From: Gentiana macrophylla
Taxonomy: Eukaryota; Streptophyta; Magnoliopsida; Gentianales; Gentianaceae
Direction of reading: 5' to 3'
Assembly (NCBI GenBank): GCA_026214975.1
Contig: CM047806.1
Location: forward strand, 54,329,947-54,393,946
DNA: 64,000 bases
The notes beneath the pieces are model-generated. The model ran no database searches. It had not been told where the DNA came from and saw nothing but the letters and a program-made list of their open reading frames with translations. Made by a program: the position numbers and the translations under genes. The first letter of the stretch is position 1; every line of letters begins with the position of its first letter. This document shows positions 11,016 to 23,561 of this stretch, one piece after another.

Positions 11016-14000
11016 ATGGCTAATCCGCCCATGACCCGAAAAACCGTTACAAGTTGTACTATTTGTGAGAAGTCTAATCTACCTTCCATTTGCGCTGTTT
11101 GCGTCAATTTCAGGTATCTTTTCTTGTACGATGAATTAAAGTTCTACATTGACGTCTTTTTGATTGAAGAACTGTTTTTTTTAGCTTGAATTTCGAGGTC
11201 TAAACTGTGTTCGTGCTTGTTTGCAGTTTATTGGATTTTTGATTGTTTTCCCCTTAATGTCTTTGACAAACTCATTATTTTTGTGCAGGTTAAATGAGTA
11301 CAGCAACGGTTTGAATCCATCGAAGAGTCTGAGGGATGCGTTATATAAGAGATTAAGTGAAGTTCTTCTTGCTAAGGTTTGAACATTATTTAGCTCGGAT
11401 TAAGTAGCTTAAGTCGGAAATCTTTTTGATCTTGTATTTGTAGAATTATGCATCAAGCTAATTTAGTTGAGTTTAGCTGGTAGATTCAAGTGCTGAACTG
11501 ATTTCTAGTATGCTAATAATTTATGCTAGCTAAGCTTTTAGTCATTCTTGAAATTAGGATAACTTTTGGAACCTTTTAGACGACAAATACAAAGTAATTG
11601 AGATATTAAATTAATGAAATGATAAATATTCAGATGGATGAACCGTTGAAGAGATTTGTCGAATCAATGATCAAAAGGTGTGATAAGTGTTTTAACCAAG
11701 CATGTGTCTGCCTCAGATATTTTTCAATATCATGATTTGGATATAAAATATCTCTATATGAATGCTGTTGTTTTCTTCACTTTGGCTTTTCTTGATGTGC
11801 AACTTAGATTACGTTGACATTCGCTTTTTTTTTTTTTTTTTTTTATTTCTTTTTAACCTTTGTTCTTTTGTACTCTTCAGAGTAAAGCAGATGATCAAAA
11901 AAGTTGGATGCTTGTCAAAAATGAGAAACTAGCGAGGATGAGAGAGAAGCTGCAAAATCGTCAAGGAATTCTTTTAGAAGGTTGAATGCCCAATCATTTT
12001 CGTTGCAGGATGTTTCTGTGGGATTTGACTTTCTTGTTATTGGCAGCTAACCCGTTAATGCTTTTCCTACTTCCTTTTTCCCCATGTCCGACCTTTGGAT
12101 GCTTTCAGGGAAGAGCAAAATTGAGCGGATGTCTCGTGATTTAGAAGTCAAATATGCTTTGGTTGAGTCGGCCATGGCTGTGGTACTTTGTAGTTCACTC
12201 TTTTTAAACTTCTGACACTGTTTATGCTCATCTAAATCTCTCTTTTTCTCAAATCATACTTATGTACTTCCTGTGACATGCTCATTTAAGTTTTGATATT
12301 GTCATTGTAGTTGAAGAAAAATCAAGCAGACCGTCTGGAGAAGTCCTTTCCTAATTTAATCCACACAATGACTCTGGGATATGTGAGACATGCGTTTCTC
12401 TACAGTCTCATAAAAACTTTATGTAATTTTTTTTCCCAGAAAGGAAGTTGTTTTCTATGAAGTTAGACTGTTTGACGCAGACATCCATTTCCAAGAAACT
12501 TCTTTTGAATCAATCAGCGGTCTTGAAGCAGATATGCAGATTGTTCCCTCTTCACCGGGTATGCTACTAATGTTCTTTGCTTTATAGGCATATGTTTTTT
12601 TTATTGTGTGTGTGTGTGTGTGTGTTTTTGATTGTTTACTTTAAGGTATTGTGATATTACTGATGGGTTTTCGTGTTGTAAAATAACTCTCCACAGATGT
12701 GAAATATGGTCAAATTGTCAGGAGCAATATAGTCTTGTGTTAGAAGGACATAATAAAGAGCAGCGTGTGATCATTAACTTGTGTTCCGTCCTGACATTCA
12801 TTCATTATATACAATAGGTTATAAGGGGGGTAAGTGTGAATATAGAAACTTTAGAAGACGCTTTTAGCTTGACTCTATATTCTGTTAAACATATCTTATA
12901 AGACTTACAACTTAAACAACGAGGACTCTTCTATTGACAACTATCGCGATGACAATCTTCTAACTAATACTTCCTGTGAGATTGGTGCATAGATTTTTTA
13001 TATGCCAACATGCTACAATGACTCCCCTTGACTAGTATATCACACAAACAATTGAGGAAGAAGATGACATGCCTCTTGAGTCTTGACCCATGACTCATGG
13101 CTCATGGATCTAGGCTTTTGGTTTATTGGCACTTGGTCTTTGACTCATGGTCGTGCCTTGGCTTATTGCTACACCGCAGTCACAACATGGCTCTTGGCTC
13201 TTTGTCGTCAAGAATCTGAAGCAGATTCTTAGATGTTTGCACATCGTTTTCTCTTTTGCTAGTTTCCCATTCCCATACATTATTTATTTCATTTGTATCT
13301 TCAGTGACAATTATATCATCCACATATTCAATAAGTATAACTCTTATTCCAAGGTTTGTTTCTTTGACAAATAAAGTATGGTCACTATGACATTGTCTGT
13401 ATCTGGCCTCTTTAACAACTCTAGTAAATGTATGGAACCTGGCCCTGGGTGATTGCTTAATGCCATACATGGCCTTTCTAAGTTTACAGCCTTGGGAAAT
13501 TTTTTGGCTTACAGCTTTTGGGAAAACATTGTTTTTACAGGCAAATTTTGATGGAGAAAGAAAGGATGGCTTTACTGGTCATTATGATACGATCTGTGGT
13601 GCCCGGTTGCCACAAGGACTAGATCCACACTCGGTTCCATCAGAGGAGCTTGCTGCCTCTTTGGGGTAATAATTTCTTGGGCGTGTTTAATTGTGTCATG
13701 TTAATTGAATGCACCACACAGATTCAAATGCAGAAAGCTGCTCTCATTCGTAGAATTTGTATCTCTTTTTTTTATTCTGGATTGCTCTTGGTAGTGGATA
13801 TACTGAAAAGCAGTGATGCGGATTGTTAATTGGTGGTTGATAAAATAAAAGGAACAATGTTGTATTATTGAATCTTATTTAGATGGAATTACAAGATAGC
13901 TTAAATAGAGATTACAACATTGGAAAGATATAAGAAAGCTGTTAGACAGCTAACAACAGTAGCTACAGCCGTCAGGGAACGGCTATAAAACCCCTCAGAT

Positions 14001-17000
14001 TCCTAGAGTTCTGTTGGGAGACGAAAAGGAGTCTAGGCAGGAAACATAACTAAGTAATAAACTGGAAATGACCAGTATACCCTTACAGATATAATAAGCT
14101 CAATGCAGAAAATAGAGATAGGAAATCTGACACTCCCCTCAAGCTGGTGAATGGGGATCAACCATGCCAAGCTTGGACAGAGTTTCTTGAAAGTGTTTTC
14201 CATTGAGCCCATTTGGTTAGAATATCAGCAATTTGTCCTTTTGATGGGACAAATGGAGTGCATATTAGGCCACAATCAATCATCTCCTTTATGAAGTGTC
14301 TGTCAACCTCTATGTGTTTAGTTCTGTCATGCCGAACTGGGCCAGGTGCAATGCTGATAGCCGACTTGTTAAACAATAGAGTTTCATAGGTTGTCCCACT
14401 GAATATGCAGGTCTTCTAGCATTATTTTAACCCATAGAAGTTCACATACTCCAAGTGCCATGGATTTAAACTCAGCTTCAACACTTGATCTTGCTACCAC
14501 TGCTTCTTGCTCCTCCAGATGATTAGATTACCTCCTAGGTAAACACAATAACTAGATGTAGATTTTCGGTTATTAATAGAGCGAACATAGTAGAGTCGCT
14601 CGTTTTCTTCTCTTTTTTTTTTTTTTTTTTTTGAATTTCAGTCTCCCGGGCAATCCCATGAATCCTCATGGCACAACTCTTCCCATAGTGTTACAATTTC
14701 ATTATAATAAGACGTGACATCTCTGGATTTTTGCTTGAGGTTTCACAGTCTTGTCTTCAGCTCATAGATCTGGGACGTATTCTCGATGTGTGAATACATC
14801 TCCTTCACAGCCTCCCATATATCTTTGGCTGTCGGAAGAAACACGTGAGGCCTGGCAATGGCTGGTTCCGTCGAATTGATGAGCCATGCCATCACCAAGG
14901 AATTTTCAGACTTCCACGCTCCATACCTTGGGTCCGCAACATCTGGTGCCTTGGCGTCACCTATAATGTAATTCAACTTTCCTTTTCCGTCGATCACGAG
15001 TTCCACGGTTTGAGCCCACTCGAAGTAGTTCTTGCAGGTCAACCGTCTAGTAGCCGGCAGAATCGTGGTGGCGCTGTTTTGCCCAATCTCTTCATCGGAT
15101 CGGGCGGCTGACAGAGTGCCTCCGCTTCTGGCGGAGCTCATCTTGGACATGGCAGCAGCAGCTGTGGAGTGTGGCAGCAGTTGTGGTGTGCGGCGGCTGA
15201 GAATTAGGGTTTATGACTTTATTTTGAACATGGCTCTGATACCATGTCAGAAAAATTAGGGAAAAACTTCTGTATTATATTTCTCAGCAGTGCTGGCTTT
15301 TTATAATACATTGAAACCCTTCTCCAAGTTACCCAGATGCCTAGGAGTTTAGGTATTTACCTCTTCCCCCAATCTAACTAGGAAAACACAAAACAGCTCC
15401 CACATACTCTAATTGGCTTCCGCCTTTTTTTATATAAAAAAAATACAAAATAAAACATTACAGATGCCTAGGAGTTTAGGTATTTACCTCTTCCCCCAAT
15501 CTAACTAGGAAAACACAAAACAGCTCCCACATACTCTAATTGGCTTCCGCCTTTTTTTATATAAAAAAAATACAAAATAAAACATTACAGTTATATTACA
15601 TATTTCAACACCTAGTCACCTCCATTATGTGTGTTTTTGCGTTCAACCACTCCGTTTTGTTGTTGAGTGTGAACACAAGAAGACTCATGAATGATGCCTT
15701 CAATTTCAAGGAAAGGACTGAGAAACTGATTGAAATAATCCCTTACATTATCAGTCTTTACCCACTTTATCTTAAAATCAAACTCAATTCTAATCATATA
15801 ATAAAAATGTTGAAAGATATTAGCCACTTCAGATTTATTTTTATGTATATTTACCCAAGTAACCCCAGCGCAATCATCAATGTAAGTTATAAACCTCCTT
15901 GCCCCAGTAACATTTGGTATCCTGGAAGGGGCCCATATGTCACTATGGATTACGGTAAAAGGAGTTTTATAACTCTCACAGATGTTGAAAAAAGGTTTCC
16001 ATTTATGTTTAGTTAATTCAAAATTCATTGCAAAAGAAAGATTCAGGTTTCAATCCTGTAAAATGTTGGATGAGTTGGCCATTTTATTCATGGACAACTT
16101 GAGATGCATTTCTCTTAGTTTTGAGGTCATTCAATTTTTAAATAGAGGATTCCAGTCTTTATTTTGTTCAGTATTTTATAGGTGTGATGAATTGCTAGTT
16201 GGTAAGTGCTGATGGATTCTGCCGTTTTGTATACATTTTCTTTTGTCAAATAGGCCTTAATCAATATTCAGTAACCATACTACAGAAATGATGACAGTGT
16301 ATTGCATGGCTTCCAAATATTGCTACTGAGAGATGGCGCATATATTACCCTTTTGTAGTTAATATATTCTTTAATCGCATTGATAGTATCATTTGTTGCA
16401 TCAGGTACATGGTGCAGCTTCTGAATCTTGTTGTTCACACTGTATGTGCTCCTGCACTTCACAACTCGGGCTTTGCGGTATGATCTATCTATCTTTTTTG
16501 TGCTTCTTAGAATAGTAATAACAATTCCAAGATTGAGTATTGGACGAATGTTCCAAAGTAAATCAAAATATGAGACCTGCTAGAGACTAAAAGAACATGC
16601 ATTTATTTCATATAAATTTATTTTACTACATATGCTAAAAATGAAAATGTGATGTTTAAAAACTTGGTTCAGCTCATGATGAAATTATACCTGAAAATAG
16701 ACATGGTAATTGAGTGGGCCATTCATTAAGGTCTTCTTGCTGGTTATGAGGTGAAATAACTTGATATGTAATTTCACGTGTTATTACCAGATTGGATTAC
16801 GTTGCTTTTCCTTTTTTCTTTTTGCATTACTTGGCTCCTGTCGCCTGGTAATGATCATCTTTGGACTTTGGAGATCCCTGAATATGGATTGCCATATATA
16901 TTTCTTTCTTGTTTGTGATCCGAATTTTCAGAAAGCAATACTTTGACCATTCTCCCACATGATATATGTTTCAATTTTGCGTCTTGTTGTTGGAATGTTA

Positions 17001-20000
17001 AACTGCATTGTTGATGTGCAAATTACCTTCCACCCCAACAACTTAAGCTTTTGGGAGAGATGGTAATTCAACATGTTATTAGAGTAAGAGGTCATGGGTT
17101 CAAACCTCTCTGCCAACATTGCCATACCATTTATGTTGTTCAAGTGTTTGGCCGCAGGCCGCTTTGTTGACCTTGTAATGCCCTTTATATGCCTGTATGG
17201 ACATGTTGGCCCAGGCTCTTTGTTATAGGCCACACTTGAGGGGACATGTTGAAGTACTTTGTGTTTAACGTGTAAATTACCTACCTCCCAACAAATTAAG
17301 CTTTTGGGAGAGATCGTAATTCAACATGCTTATATTACAATTTTAAAAGCATAAGTTTGTCAGTGAAGTCGTAATCTTGCATGGTATTATCGTAGGAAAT
17401 CTTGCATTAGAAACTCTCACAGACCAGTTTTGAACCGGTGGAAGATATTATTGGGGAAAAAATCATTCGTGTTTTATTTTCTTTATCAGGGTTCGTGTTC
17501 TAGGATATGGCAACGGGATTCTTATTGGGATGCTCGTCCATCTTCGAGAAGGTAGTATGCTCTTCCCATCACTTGACAGTACCATCCATGATAGTGCCTA
17601 AACAAGTTACCTGAGTTTACTGTGGTTGTGTTCATGTCATGCAGTAGTGAATATCCACTTTTTATTCCGCGCCAAAATATCTGTGCTGGTTGTGGAGAAG
17701 CCTCATGGTCTGATAGAAGCTCGAGTAATTTTGGTGTTGCTTCAATGGAATCTGATAGGAAAGCTGAGTTGGATATCCCTGGCAGAAATAGTTTTAATTT
17801 CAGTTCCGCCTCTCCCCATTCTATTGAAATACACAAGGATTTGCAGAAGGGGATTTTACTTCTTAAGAAAAGTGTGGCATGCATTAATGCGTACGGCTAT
17901 AATTTGCTTTGTCTGGATGTGCCTGCTGAGTCTTCTACATTTGAATCATTCACAAGGCTGCTGGCGACACTTTCTTCTGTCAAAGAAGGACAATCGATTG
18001 CCTCTTTAAAAATAGCTTGCTCAAGGTATCTTTCCAACGTCTAAAGCATTTCCCAGGCTGTCTTTTTCGGTCCGTTGTTCTGAGCTCTGTTTTTGCACAG
18101 TTTATGGCCGGACAATTTTCCAATAATTAAGGCTTATTCCATCAAGTATATATTAAACATCACAATTCCATTTAAACTATATGGTAGTTTCCCTGTGCTT
18201 GTTTGTTTAAACCTTGCTGTTAGAAATCCAAAACAGGCTTGAAATGTTTAAACTTGTTCGTTTAATATAGTTTGTTTATTTTTATTAAAAGGGCAGCCCG
18301 TGCATAGAAGCACCCACCTATGCAGGGTTTGCGTACGGCCAGCGCCATTCAATCCTACCGTACACTGTCTTACCTTAGTTATCTTTTTGAGGCTGTTTTC
18401 ACTGCCCGGGCTCAAACCCATGACTTTTGGTTTTAAGGTGACAACTTTTAATGATGTTCCAAGACACATTAGTTTTTTATTTTTATTTATATTTCTTTAT
18501 TGTTTTTAAAGTAGTTCTGCAAGCTTAGCTTCTCAAACAAACTAGATGTTTTTACGTTAAGTAAGAGAAAAAAGATAGCGTATTTTGTACCTGAAGTTAA
18601 GCTGGCAGAGCTATTTTGGCATAATAATTACTTAGGAGAGAAGCAAAGTGATTGTCCGATGCCTTATTTGTAAGCATCTTGGGAAAAGCATATATCTAAC
18701 AGCAGAAATAAGCTACCATCTGTTGATTATCTGCAGCCACTGGATCTGATTTAAAGCAAACGTATTGTTACTCAATAGTGATGCAAATTCAATAGAATAG
18801 AAAGTGATACATGTAAGAACCCAGTCAGTTTGTGAATAATGTCCAGAAGAGCCTACAATAACTAATAAGCTAGTTTGGCTAAGCTCTAGTTCTTGTAGGA
18901 AATAAAAAGACCTATTTCCAAGTATACTTGTAATATTTACACATCTGTATCGACAAGGCTGGACAGATTAACTTACACAATAATGAACAAAACATGCCTC
19001 TATCTGATTTCCCTTGTCGAAAAGTACTTTTTGTAGAAATGAATTATGTTTGATCAGATATAAACATATTGAAACCTGTCATAGATATAAGAGGGCTGTT
19101 GTGACATAATATTCGTGAAGTGTTCCTTTTTGTTTGTCAAAAGCCCAGTTATGAATTTATTTAATCAATCGAATCACATTTCGGCCTCAGCTAATTTCAC
19201 GATTGTAATTCAGTTTGTTTTTGGTCGTTCTCTATTAGTTTTTTTGCTCTTTCAATACTAATCCAGAAAAAAGATTGTATGATACGAATAGATATTCATT
19301 CTGGTCACGGGCTAATTTGTAAGCAATGTCTTGACAAATGCACATTTATGGTTATTATGCCAAGATAAGTTGTTCCTTGGATGGTTTTCTTCATGCTCAT
19401 ATTTGATAACAAGGGATGAAGAACTCTTAATCATTGATTGCTTTCAACTCGTGGGTTTTGTTAGAGTTCAAAACTTATCATGGTTACATCAACTAGTTAC
19501 ATGTAGTTTTTGTTGTAGTTTAGCATGATGTTTCTTTTTCGTTTTTCAGGTCGGCCAAGCAAGCCCAACAGCTGAACAAGTCCTCATGGGATGTAGATTC
19601 TGCCATCACGTCAAGCACTTTGATGGAGAGCCTATATGCACCATCCGTGTCGGTAATAATTTTGTAGTTAATATATTTTTATTTTGATCTATGAAGATTA
19701 CTCTGTCTAGTCATTATCTTGATCTAGCTGGTTTCAAACCATGTTATCCAACATGAGAACTGACAAATGAGATTCACAAATTTTCATAAGGGGTTGTGGA
19801 AAATGAGCTCATAGAAAAGAGTTAATAGATTCTAAAGGGTGTAGAAATTTGACATATATTTGAAGATTTCAACCATCTAAAGTGAATATGCTTCAGGGAA
19901 AGTAATACATCGAAAATGAAATTCAACTGTCTGAAAAATGCGTGACTAGTGGTGAAAATTACTTTGATATCTCTTTATATAAACAAAGGAGATATACAAA

Positions 20001-23000
20001 ATTGTGAATACTATAAGAGGTATTATGTTGATGAGTCGCACAATGATGATTTGGGAGTTTTAAGAGACTTCTTGGGAAAAACACTAGTGTATCGGGGTCC
20101 TTACACCATTCGTAATAATGGTGCTCACTTGTTTGTCTCCTTTATTGGTGACTGCACCAGGACCACGTGAATATATCTTCTGAAGAATAAGTCTGATCTA
20201 ACACACATTTTTCCTATTTTCTATAATATGGTTCTAACACTTTGAGGTTAAAATCAAGAGGTTTAGAACTGATAATGCAAGAGACTACTTTAACTGAGTT
20301 CTGAATCCGTTTTTGGAAGAAAAGGATACATGAATCTTCATGTATCTACACACCCCAACAGAAAAGAAAAATAGACATCTACTTGATACAACTAGAGCTC
20401 TCTTATTCCAGATGATTGTTACTAAAAAACTATTTGGGAGAGCCAGTTCTCACTCATAGCTGCACATCTCATCAATAGACTTTCTCCAAAGGTTCTCGAA
20501 AAGATGAGTCCTATGGAAACTTTGACTGGTTTCTTTCCTTCCTTCCTCACATCTGAAGGTGTTGGTGTTTGGCTGTGAAGTATTTGTTCACATACATTTC
20601 CCTAATAGAGGAAAACTGGATCCAAGGGCTGCCATATATGTTTTGTTTATATATTCTAATACCAAAAAGGGGTACAAATGTTGTCATACCAAGAAAGTCA
20701 TCATCTCCAAAGTTGTGACCTTCTATGAATTAAATTCCTATTTTTTTAGGGAAAGTTCTAAGTCGGGGCTGACGGGGGAGAATCCTTCTTCTGATACTGA
20801 AAAGGACATACTCCTACTAGGTTTGCCCCTTGATGGATCTGATAAAAACAAAGATCCTACTATGGATCAAACTATCTGTGATGAACCAGAAAGCACAAGG
20901 GTAACACCTGAAGTAGTCTAAGGAGAAATTGTCTATCATTTATACAAGGAAGAACTGGATAAGACTGAATGATATTGTAACTCTTGAAGAGGATGCAATG
21001 CCCGAAAGAGAGCAATTATCATAATCTATCCCTACTCAAGAGGAGATGCCTGATTCTCTTGAAGAAGATTTGGAATCCCTCCTCCTTACAAAGGATGATC
21101 TACCTATTGCTAAGAGAAAGAGTGTAAGAGCATGCACTTTACATCCCTTGAAAAACTTCTTATCATACAACAAGATTTCACAGAAACAGAAAAATAAATG
21201 AGACATCTGTCAATGACCCTGTACCAAAGAATCTGTCTGATGCTTTATCAGATGATAGGTCGATTAAAGCCATGAAAGATGAGATGGATGCTCTAGAAAG
21301 AAACAAGACATGGGATCTTGTATATCTTCCTAAAGCGGCCAAAAACAGTGGGATGTAGGTGGGTATTTACCATCAAATGCAAATCTGATGGCACTCTTGA
21401 AAGATATAAACGAAGACTTGTTACCAAGGGGTACACTCAAACGTGTGGAATTGACTACTTTGACACTTTTGCCCCTGTAGCAAAAATGTTTACAATCAAA
21501 ATTCTGCTATCTTTAGTAGGCAATTTTGACCGGAACCCATACCGATATGATGTAAAAAATGTTTTTCTTTAAGGAGATCCGGAGGAAACCATATTTATGA
21601 ATATTCCTCTGGGATTCCAAGTGGAAAAAAGAAAAGTTTGCAGATTGAGAAAGGCCCTTTATTGTCTAAAATAATCTCTTAGGGCATGGTTTGGAACGCT
21701 TTACGGCTCCACGATTAGCTTCGATATATAAACAAAGTCAGGGTGATCACACTTTGTTCATTAAACAAAATCAATTTGGATAAAGATCAATTATGTTAGT
21801 CTATGTTGATGATATCGTCATCACTGGAGATGATATTGAGAGTAATACATACTTGAAAACTTTTCTTCGCAAAGAATTTGATATAAATGAATTGGAGAGA
21901 TTGTAATATTTTATATCTCTCAACAAAAGTACATCCTGATTCTCTTAAAGGACTGTGGCAAAACATGACTTGAACTTATGAAAACACCTATTGAGTTCAC
22001 TCTTGGTCTAAACCTAGCCCCTGGGGATGAAGCTGTGGTCAAGAATTCATATCAGAGACCGGTGGGAAGACTCATATATCTCTCCCACACGACCTGACAT
22101 TGCCTTTACAGTCAATATTATCAGTAGGTACATGCACAATCCAAAAAGATGCCATCAAAGAGCAGCTGTAAGGATTGTTACTATCTCAAGAGCTGTCTAG
22201 GAAAGCGTTTATCTTCAAAAAGTGAGATCACAAGTTATTGGAAGCATACACAGACTCAGATTATGTTGGTTGCATAGATGGTAGAAGATCTAAATCTGGT
22301 CATTGCATTTTCCTATTTGGAAATCCTATTGCACGGAGAAGTAAGAAACAAGAGGTTGTGTCAAGATCCAATGCTGAAGCAGAGTTCAGATCTTTGGCAA
22401 TTAGAGAATGTGAACTTTTCTGGCTTAAAATCATCCAAGATGACCTCAAAGTTTAGATGATTTGCTTTGTGATGCTATATTGTGATAATCAATCAGCTAT
22501 TGACATATTTCACAACCTTGTTGAGGTAGATCGTCACTTCATCAAAGAAAAGCTGGAAAATGGACTCATAAAGACCGTCTTTGTCAATTCTCAAGACCAA
22601 ATTGCCGGTTTCCCTAAGAAGAGCTTTGATTATCTCCTCAGCAAGATGGGAATGATAGATATCCTTTCACCAGCTTGAGTGGAGTGTTAGATTATTTACA
22701 ATATGGTGTAATGTATTCATCTCTATATGATTTATTAGTCCTAATTAGTGGTTAATTAGTGGCTAAGTAAGAAGGTTCTTTTTCCCTCCCTTTTGGCTGC
22801 TTTTCCCACATGGTCCACCGTCCAACTAACCGTTGGAACAATGTTCATTGTCTTTCCCAACTAGCCGTTGGTTATCCACTCCTATATTATATAGGATTTG
22901 TTTAGTTGTAATACTTTAATGAGCTTTCTATCCTTCAATTCTAAGAATACTTTCCTTCTCATTCTTAAATTCTTACAATAATATTACTATTTTAACATTA

Positions 23001-23561
23001 GCTTACGGAAGTCATTGCATTTCATAGAAAAAGTTTGTGTGTGTTCCTTAAGGGATTTGCCCAACAAGTCGCTTTTTCTACCAAACTTTGTGGAGTTTGC
23101 AACATGGCATGCCATCTCCTTATTGTTTTTAGAGGAAATGAGTGGTTTGAGGTTTCTTAAACATTTTCTTTTAGACAGCGGAAAATTGTTCTTATGATTC
23201 TGGTATCAAATGCGTTGTATGATATTGCTGTCTGATGCATTAGTCTCTTGTTGAATTACCAAACTCGCGTAAAAGATTAAGCTATATTAAGTAGTCGAGT
23301 AATTCATACATTAACGTTTGGTTTTTTTTGTTTTGTTTTGTTGCTTAAACCTGGCAGAAAAACACGTATGTACAAAATGCTCCTAGTTCTGCTCCCAGTC
23401 TCATGTATACAACTGAATTATCTGATGCTGGGAAGAAAGAAAACTTGATTGAAGGATGGGACCTTGTTGAGCACCCAAAGTATCCTCCTCCACCCTCGCA
23501 AACTGAAGATATAGAGCATTGGACACGCGCCATGTTTATTGATGCCACAAAGAAGAAATAA
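11016..23561 (+). CDS. ATG14: ATG14-like subunit of the autophagy class III PI3-kinase complex
   Basis: Twelve exons: 11016-11113, 11289-11376, 11881-11980, 12109-12182, 12311-12382, 12481-12558, 13541-13665, 16405-16477, 17490-17551, 17645-18025, 19550-19652, 23358-23561. All introns are GT-AG, every phase agrees, and the total is 1,458 bp (485 residues). The N-terminus has a CX2C-X8-CX2C cysteine pair set (residues 14, 17, 26, 29), as in ATG14/Barkor proteins. A charged, helical coiled-coil region follows at about residues 45-135. The middle holds the conserved block [20 protein letters not shown] and then [14 protein letters not shown] (about residues 196-245). The last exon is acidic and ends in [15 protein letters not shown]. 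In ATG14 the coiled coil binds the VPS30/Beclin-1 arm of the VPS34 lipid kinase and directs it to autophagosome formation sites. This role comes from the family. The fit to plant ATG14 proteins (rather than VPS38/UVRAG) is from the cysteine motif and remembered family features. The frame is fully intact despite about 10 kb of transposon-rich introns. Confidence 0.85.
12604..12624. repeat. (TG)n microsatellite in intron 6
   Basis: About nine TG units in the intron after exon 6. Confidence 0.9.
13180..13470 (-). pseudogene. Copia reverse transcriptase fragment in intron 6
   Basis: The minus strand encodes [11 protein letters not shown], then [11 protein letters not shown], then IEYVDDIIV, which are the core motifs of copia RT including the YVDD catalytic site. 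Only about 80 residues remain. There is no LTR and no neighbouring domain, so it is an old fragment lying antisense to the host gene. Confidence 0.8.
13859..14590 (-). mobile_element. Copia remnant A in intron 7 (RNase H end and 3' LTR)
   Basis: The minus strand from about 14570 to 14140 encodes the copia RNase H tail: [21 protein letters not shown] (approximate), [14 protein letters not shown], then [14 protein letters not shown]. One or more frame breaks are present. The purine tract (plus strand CTCCCCTCAAG at 14133) and a probable LTR (about 13859-14132, right edge CTGACA) follow. The 5' parts are missing. The left LTR edge is uncertain. Confidence 0.7.
14610..14632. repeat. Poly-T tract at the junction of copia remnants A and B
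   Basis: About 21 T in a row. This can mark the poly-A end of a retroposed piece, or simple-sequence expansion. I recognise nothing between it and 14740. Confidence 0.6.
14743..15610 (-). mobile_element. Copia remnant B in intron 7 (5' LTR, PBS, gag)
   Basis: On the minus strand: 5' LTR (15610 to 15245, TGTTGAAATA to CTGACA), a primer site for initiator tRNA-Met directly next to it (15244-15232, TGGTATCAGAGCC), and a 135-codon gag start (15150-14743). The gag piece has the copia pattern of [19 protein letters not shown] and [14 protein letters not shown]. Pol and the 3' LTR are absent. The LTR carries a 127-bp perfect tandem duplication. B is inserted in the integrase of copia remnant C. Confidence 0.8.
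15334..15587. repeat. 127-bp tandem duplication inside the LTR of copia B
   Basis: The unit starting CAGATGCCTAGGAGTT at 15334 repeats at 15461 and its first bases recur at 15588. The two copies look identical by eye, including the seven-T and eight-A tracts, which points to a recent event or an assembly artefact. Confidence 0.9.
15612..16090 (-). pseudogene. Copia remnant C in intron 7 (integrase)
   Basis: The minus strand from 16028 encodes the copia integrase core: [43 protein letters not shown], then [10 protein letters not shown]. These cover the region of the three catalytic acids. Degraded GAG-pre-integrase sequence with a stop lies upstream (about 16030-16090). Copia B interrupts it at 15611. 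Confidence 0.8.
16988..17326 (+). mobile_element. TRIM-like miniature LTR element in intron 8
   Basis: Two short direct repeats, 16988-17073 (86 bp) and 17247-17326 (80 bp), both end in GGGAGAGAT(G/C)GTAATTCAACA. Just after the first is TGTTATTAGAGT, a decayed form of the tRNA-Met primer site TGGTATCAGAGC. Just before the second is a purine tract, CTTGAGGGGACA. The internal part is about 173 bp and non-coding. This layout is that of a terminal-repeat retrotransposon in miniature. No clean target duplication was found. The second ATG14 segment at 62719 begins inside the same element. Confidence 0.7.
18287..18469 (-). mobile_element. Au-type SINE in intron 10
   Basis: 183 bp. Read on the minus strand it has a tRNA-like head with a B-box form GGGTTTGAGCC, the body GAAAACAGCCTC, and the conserved 3' end GGGCTGCCCTTTT typical of plant Au SINEs. 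It is flanked by near-identical repeats, TAGTTTGTTTATTTTTATT (18268-18286) and TAGTTTTTTATTTTTATT (18470-18487), which fit a target duplication. It is transcribed antisense to the host gene if active. Part of a second copy lies at the window end. Confidence 0.8.
19900..22976 (+). mobile_element. Copia remnant D in intron 11
   Basis: A 5'-truncated copia on the plus strand. In order: integrase pieces (20130-20600, [11 protein letters not shown]), the linker after integrase (20559-20921), RT (21318-21850, [22 protein letters not shown], then VYVDDIVIT near 21800), RNase H (22238-22678, [38 protein letters not shown]), and a 3' LTR (22685-22976, TGTTAGATTA to TTCTTACA). Several stops and shifts break the frame. 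No 5' LTR was found. It runs in the same direction as the host gene. Confidence 0.8.
22685..22976 (+). repeat. 3' LTR of copia D
   Basis: 292 bp from TG to CA, directly after the RNase H stop and a short purine stretch (GAGTGGAG). The partner LTR is absent. Confidence 0.65.

Noticed and set aside
11635..11677. Possible extra ATG14 exon ([15 protein letters not shown])
   Set aside because: It has AG before and GT after, but including it shifts the next exon into a stop. Without it all twelve exons fit in phase.
12632..12817. Small ORF in ATG14 intron 6
   Set aside because: It follows a (TG)n tract, breaks no phase rule of the gene and resembles no family.
17074..17110. tRNA gene (GGGTTCAAACC B-box-like word)
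   Set aside because: No cloverleaf can be drawn. It follows the primer site of a TRIM element.
17522..17884. Antisense ORF of 120 codons over ATG14 exon 10
   Set aside because: It is the shadow of a coding exon on the other strand.
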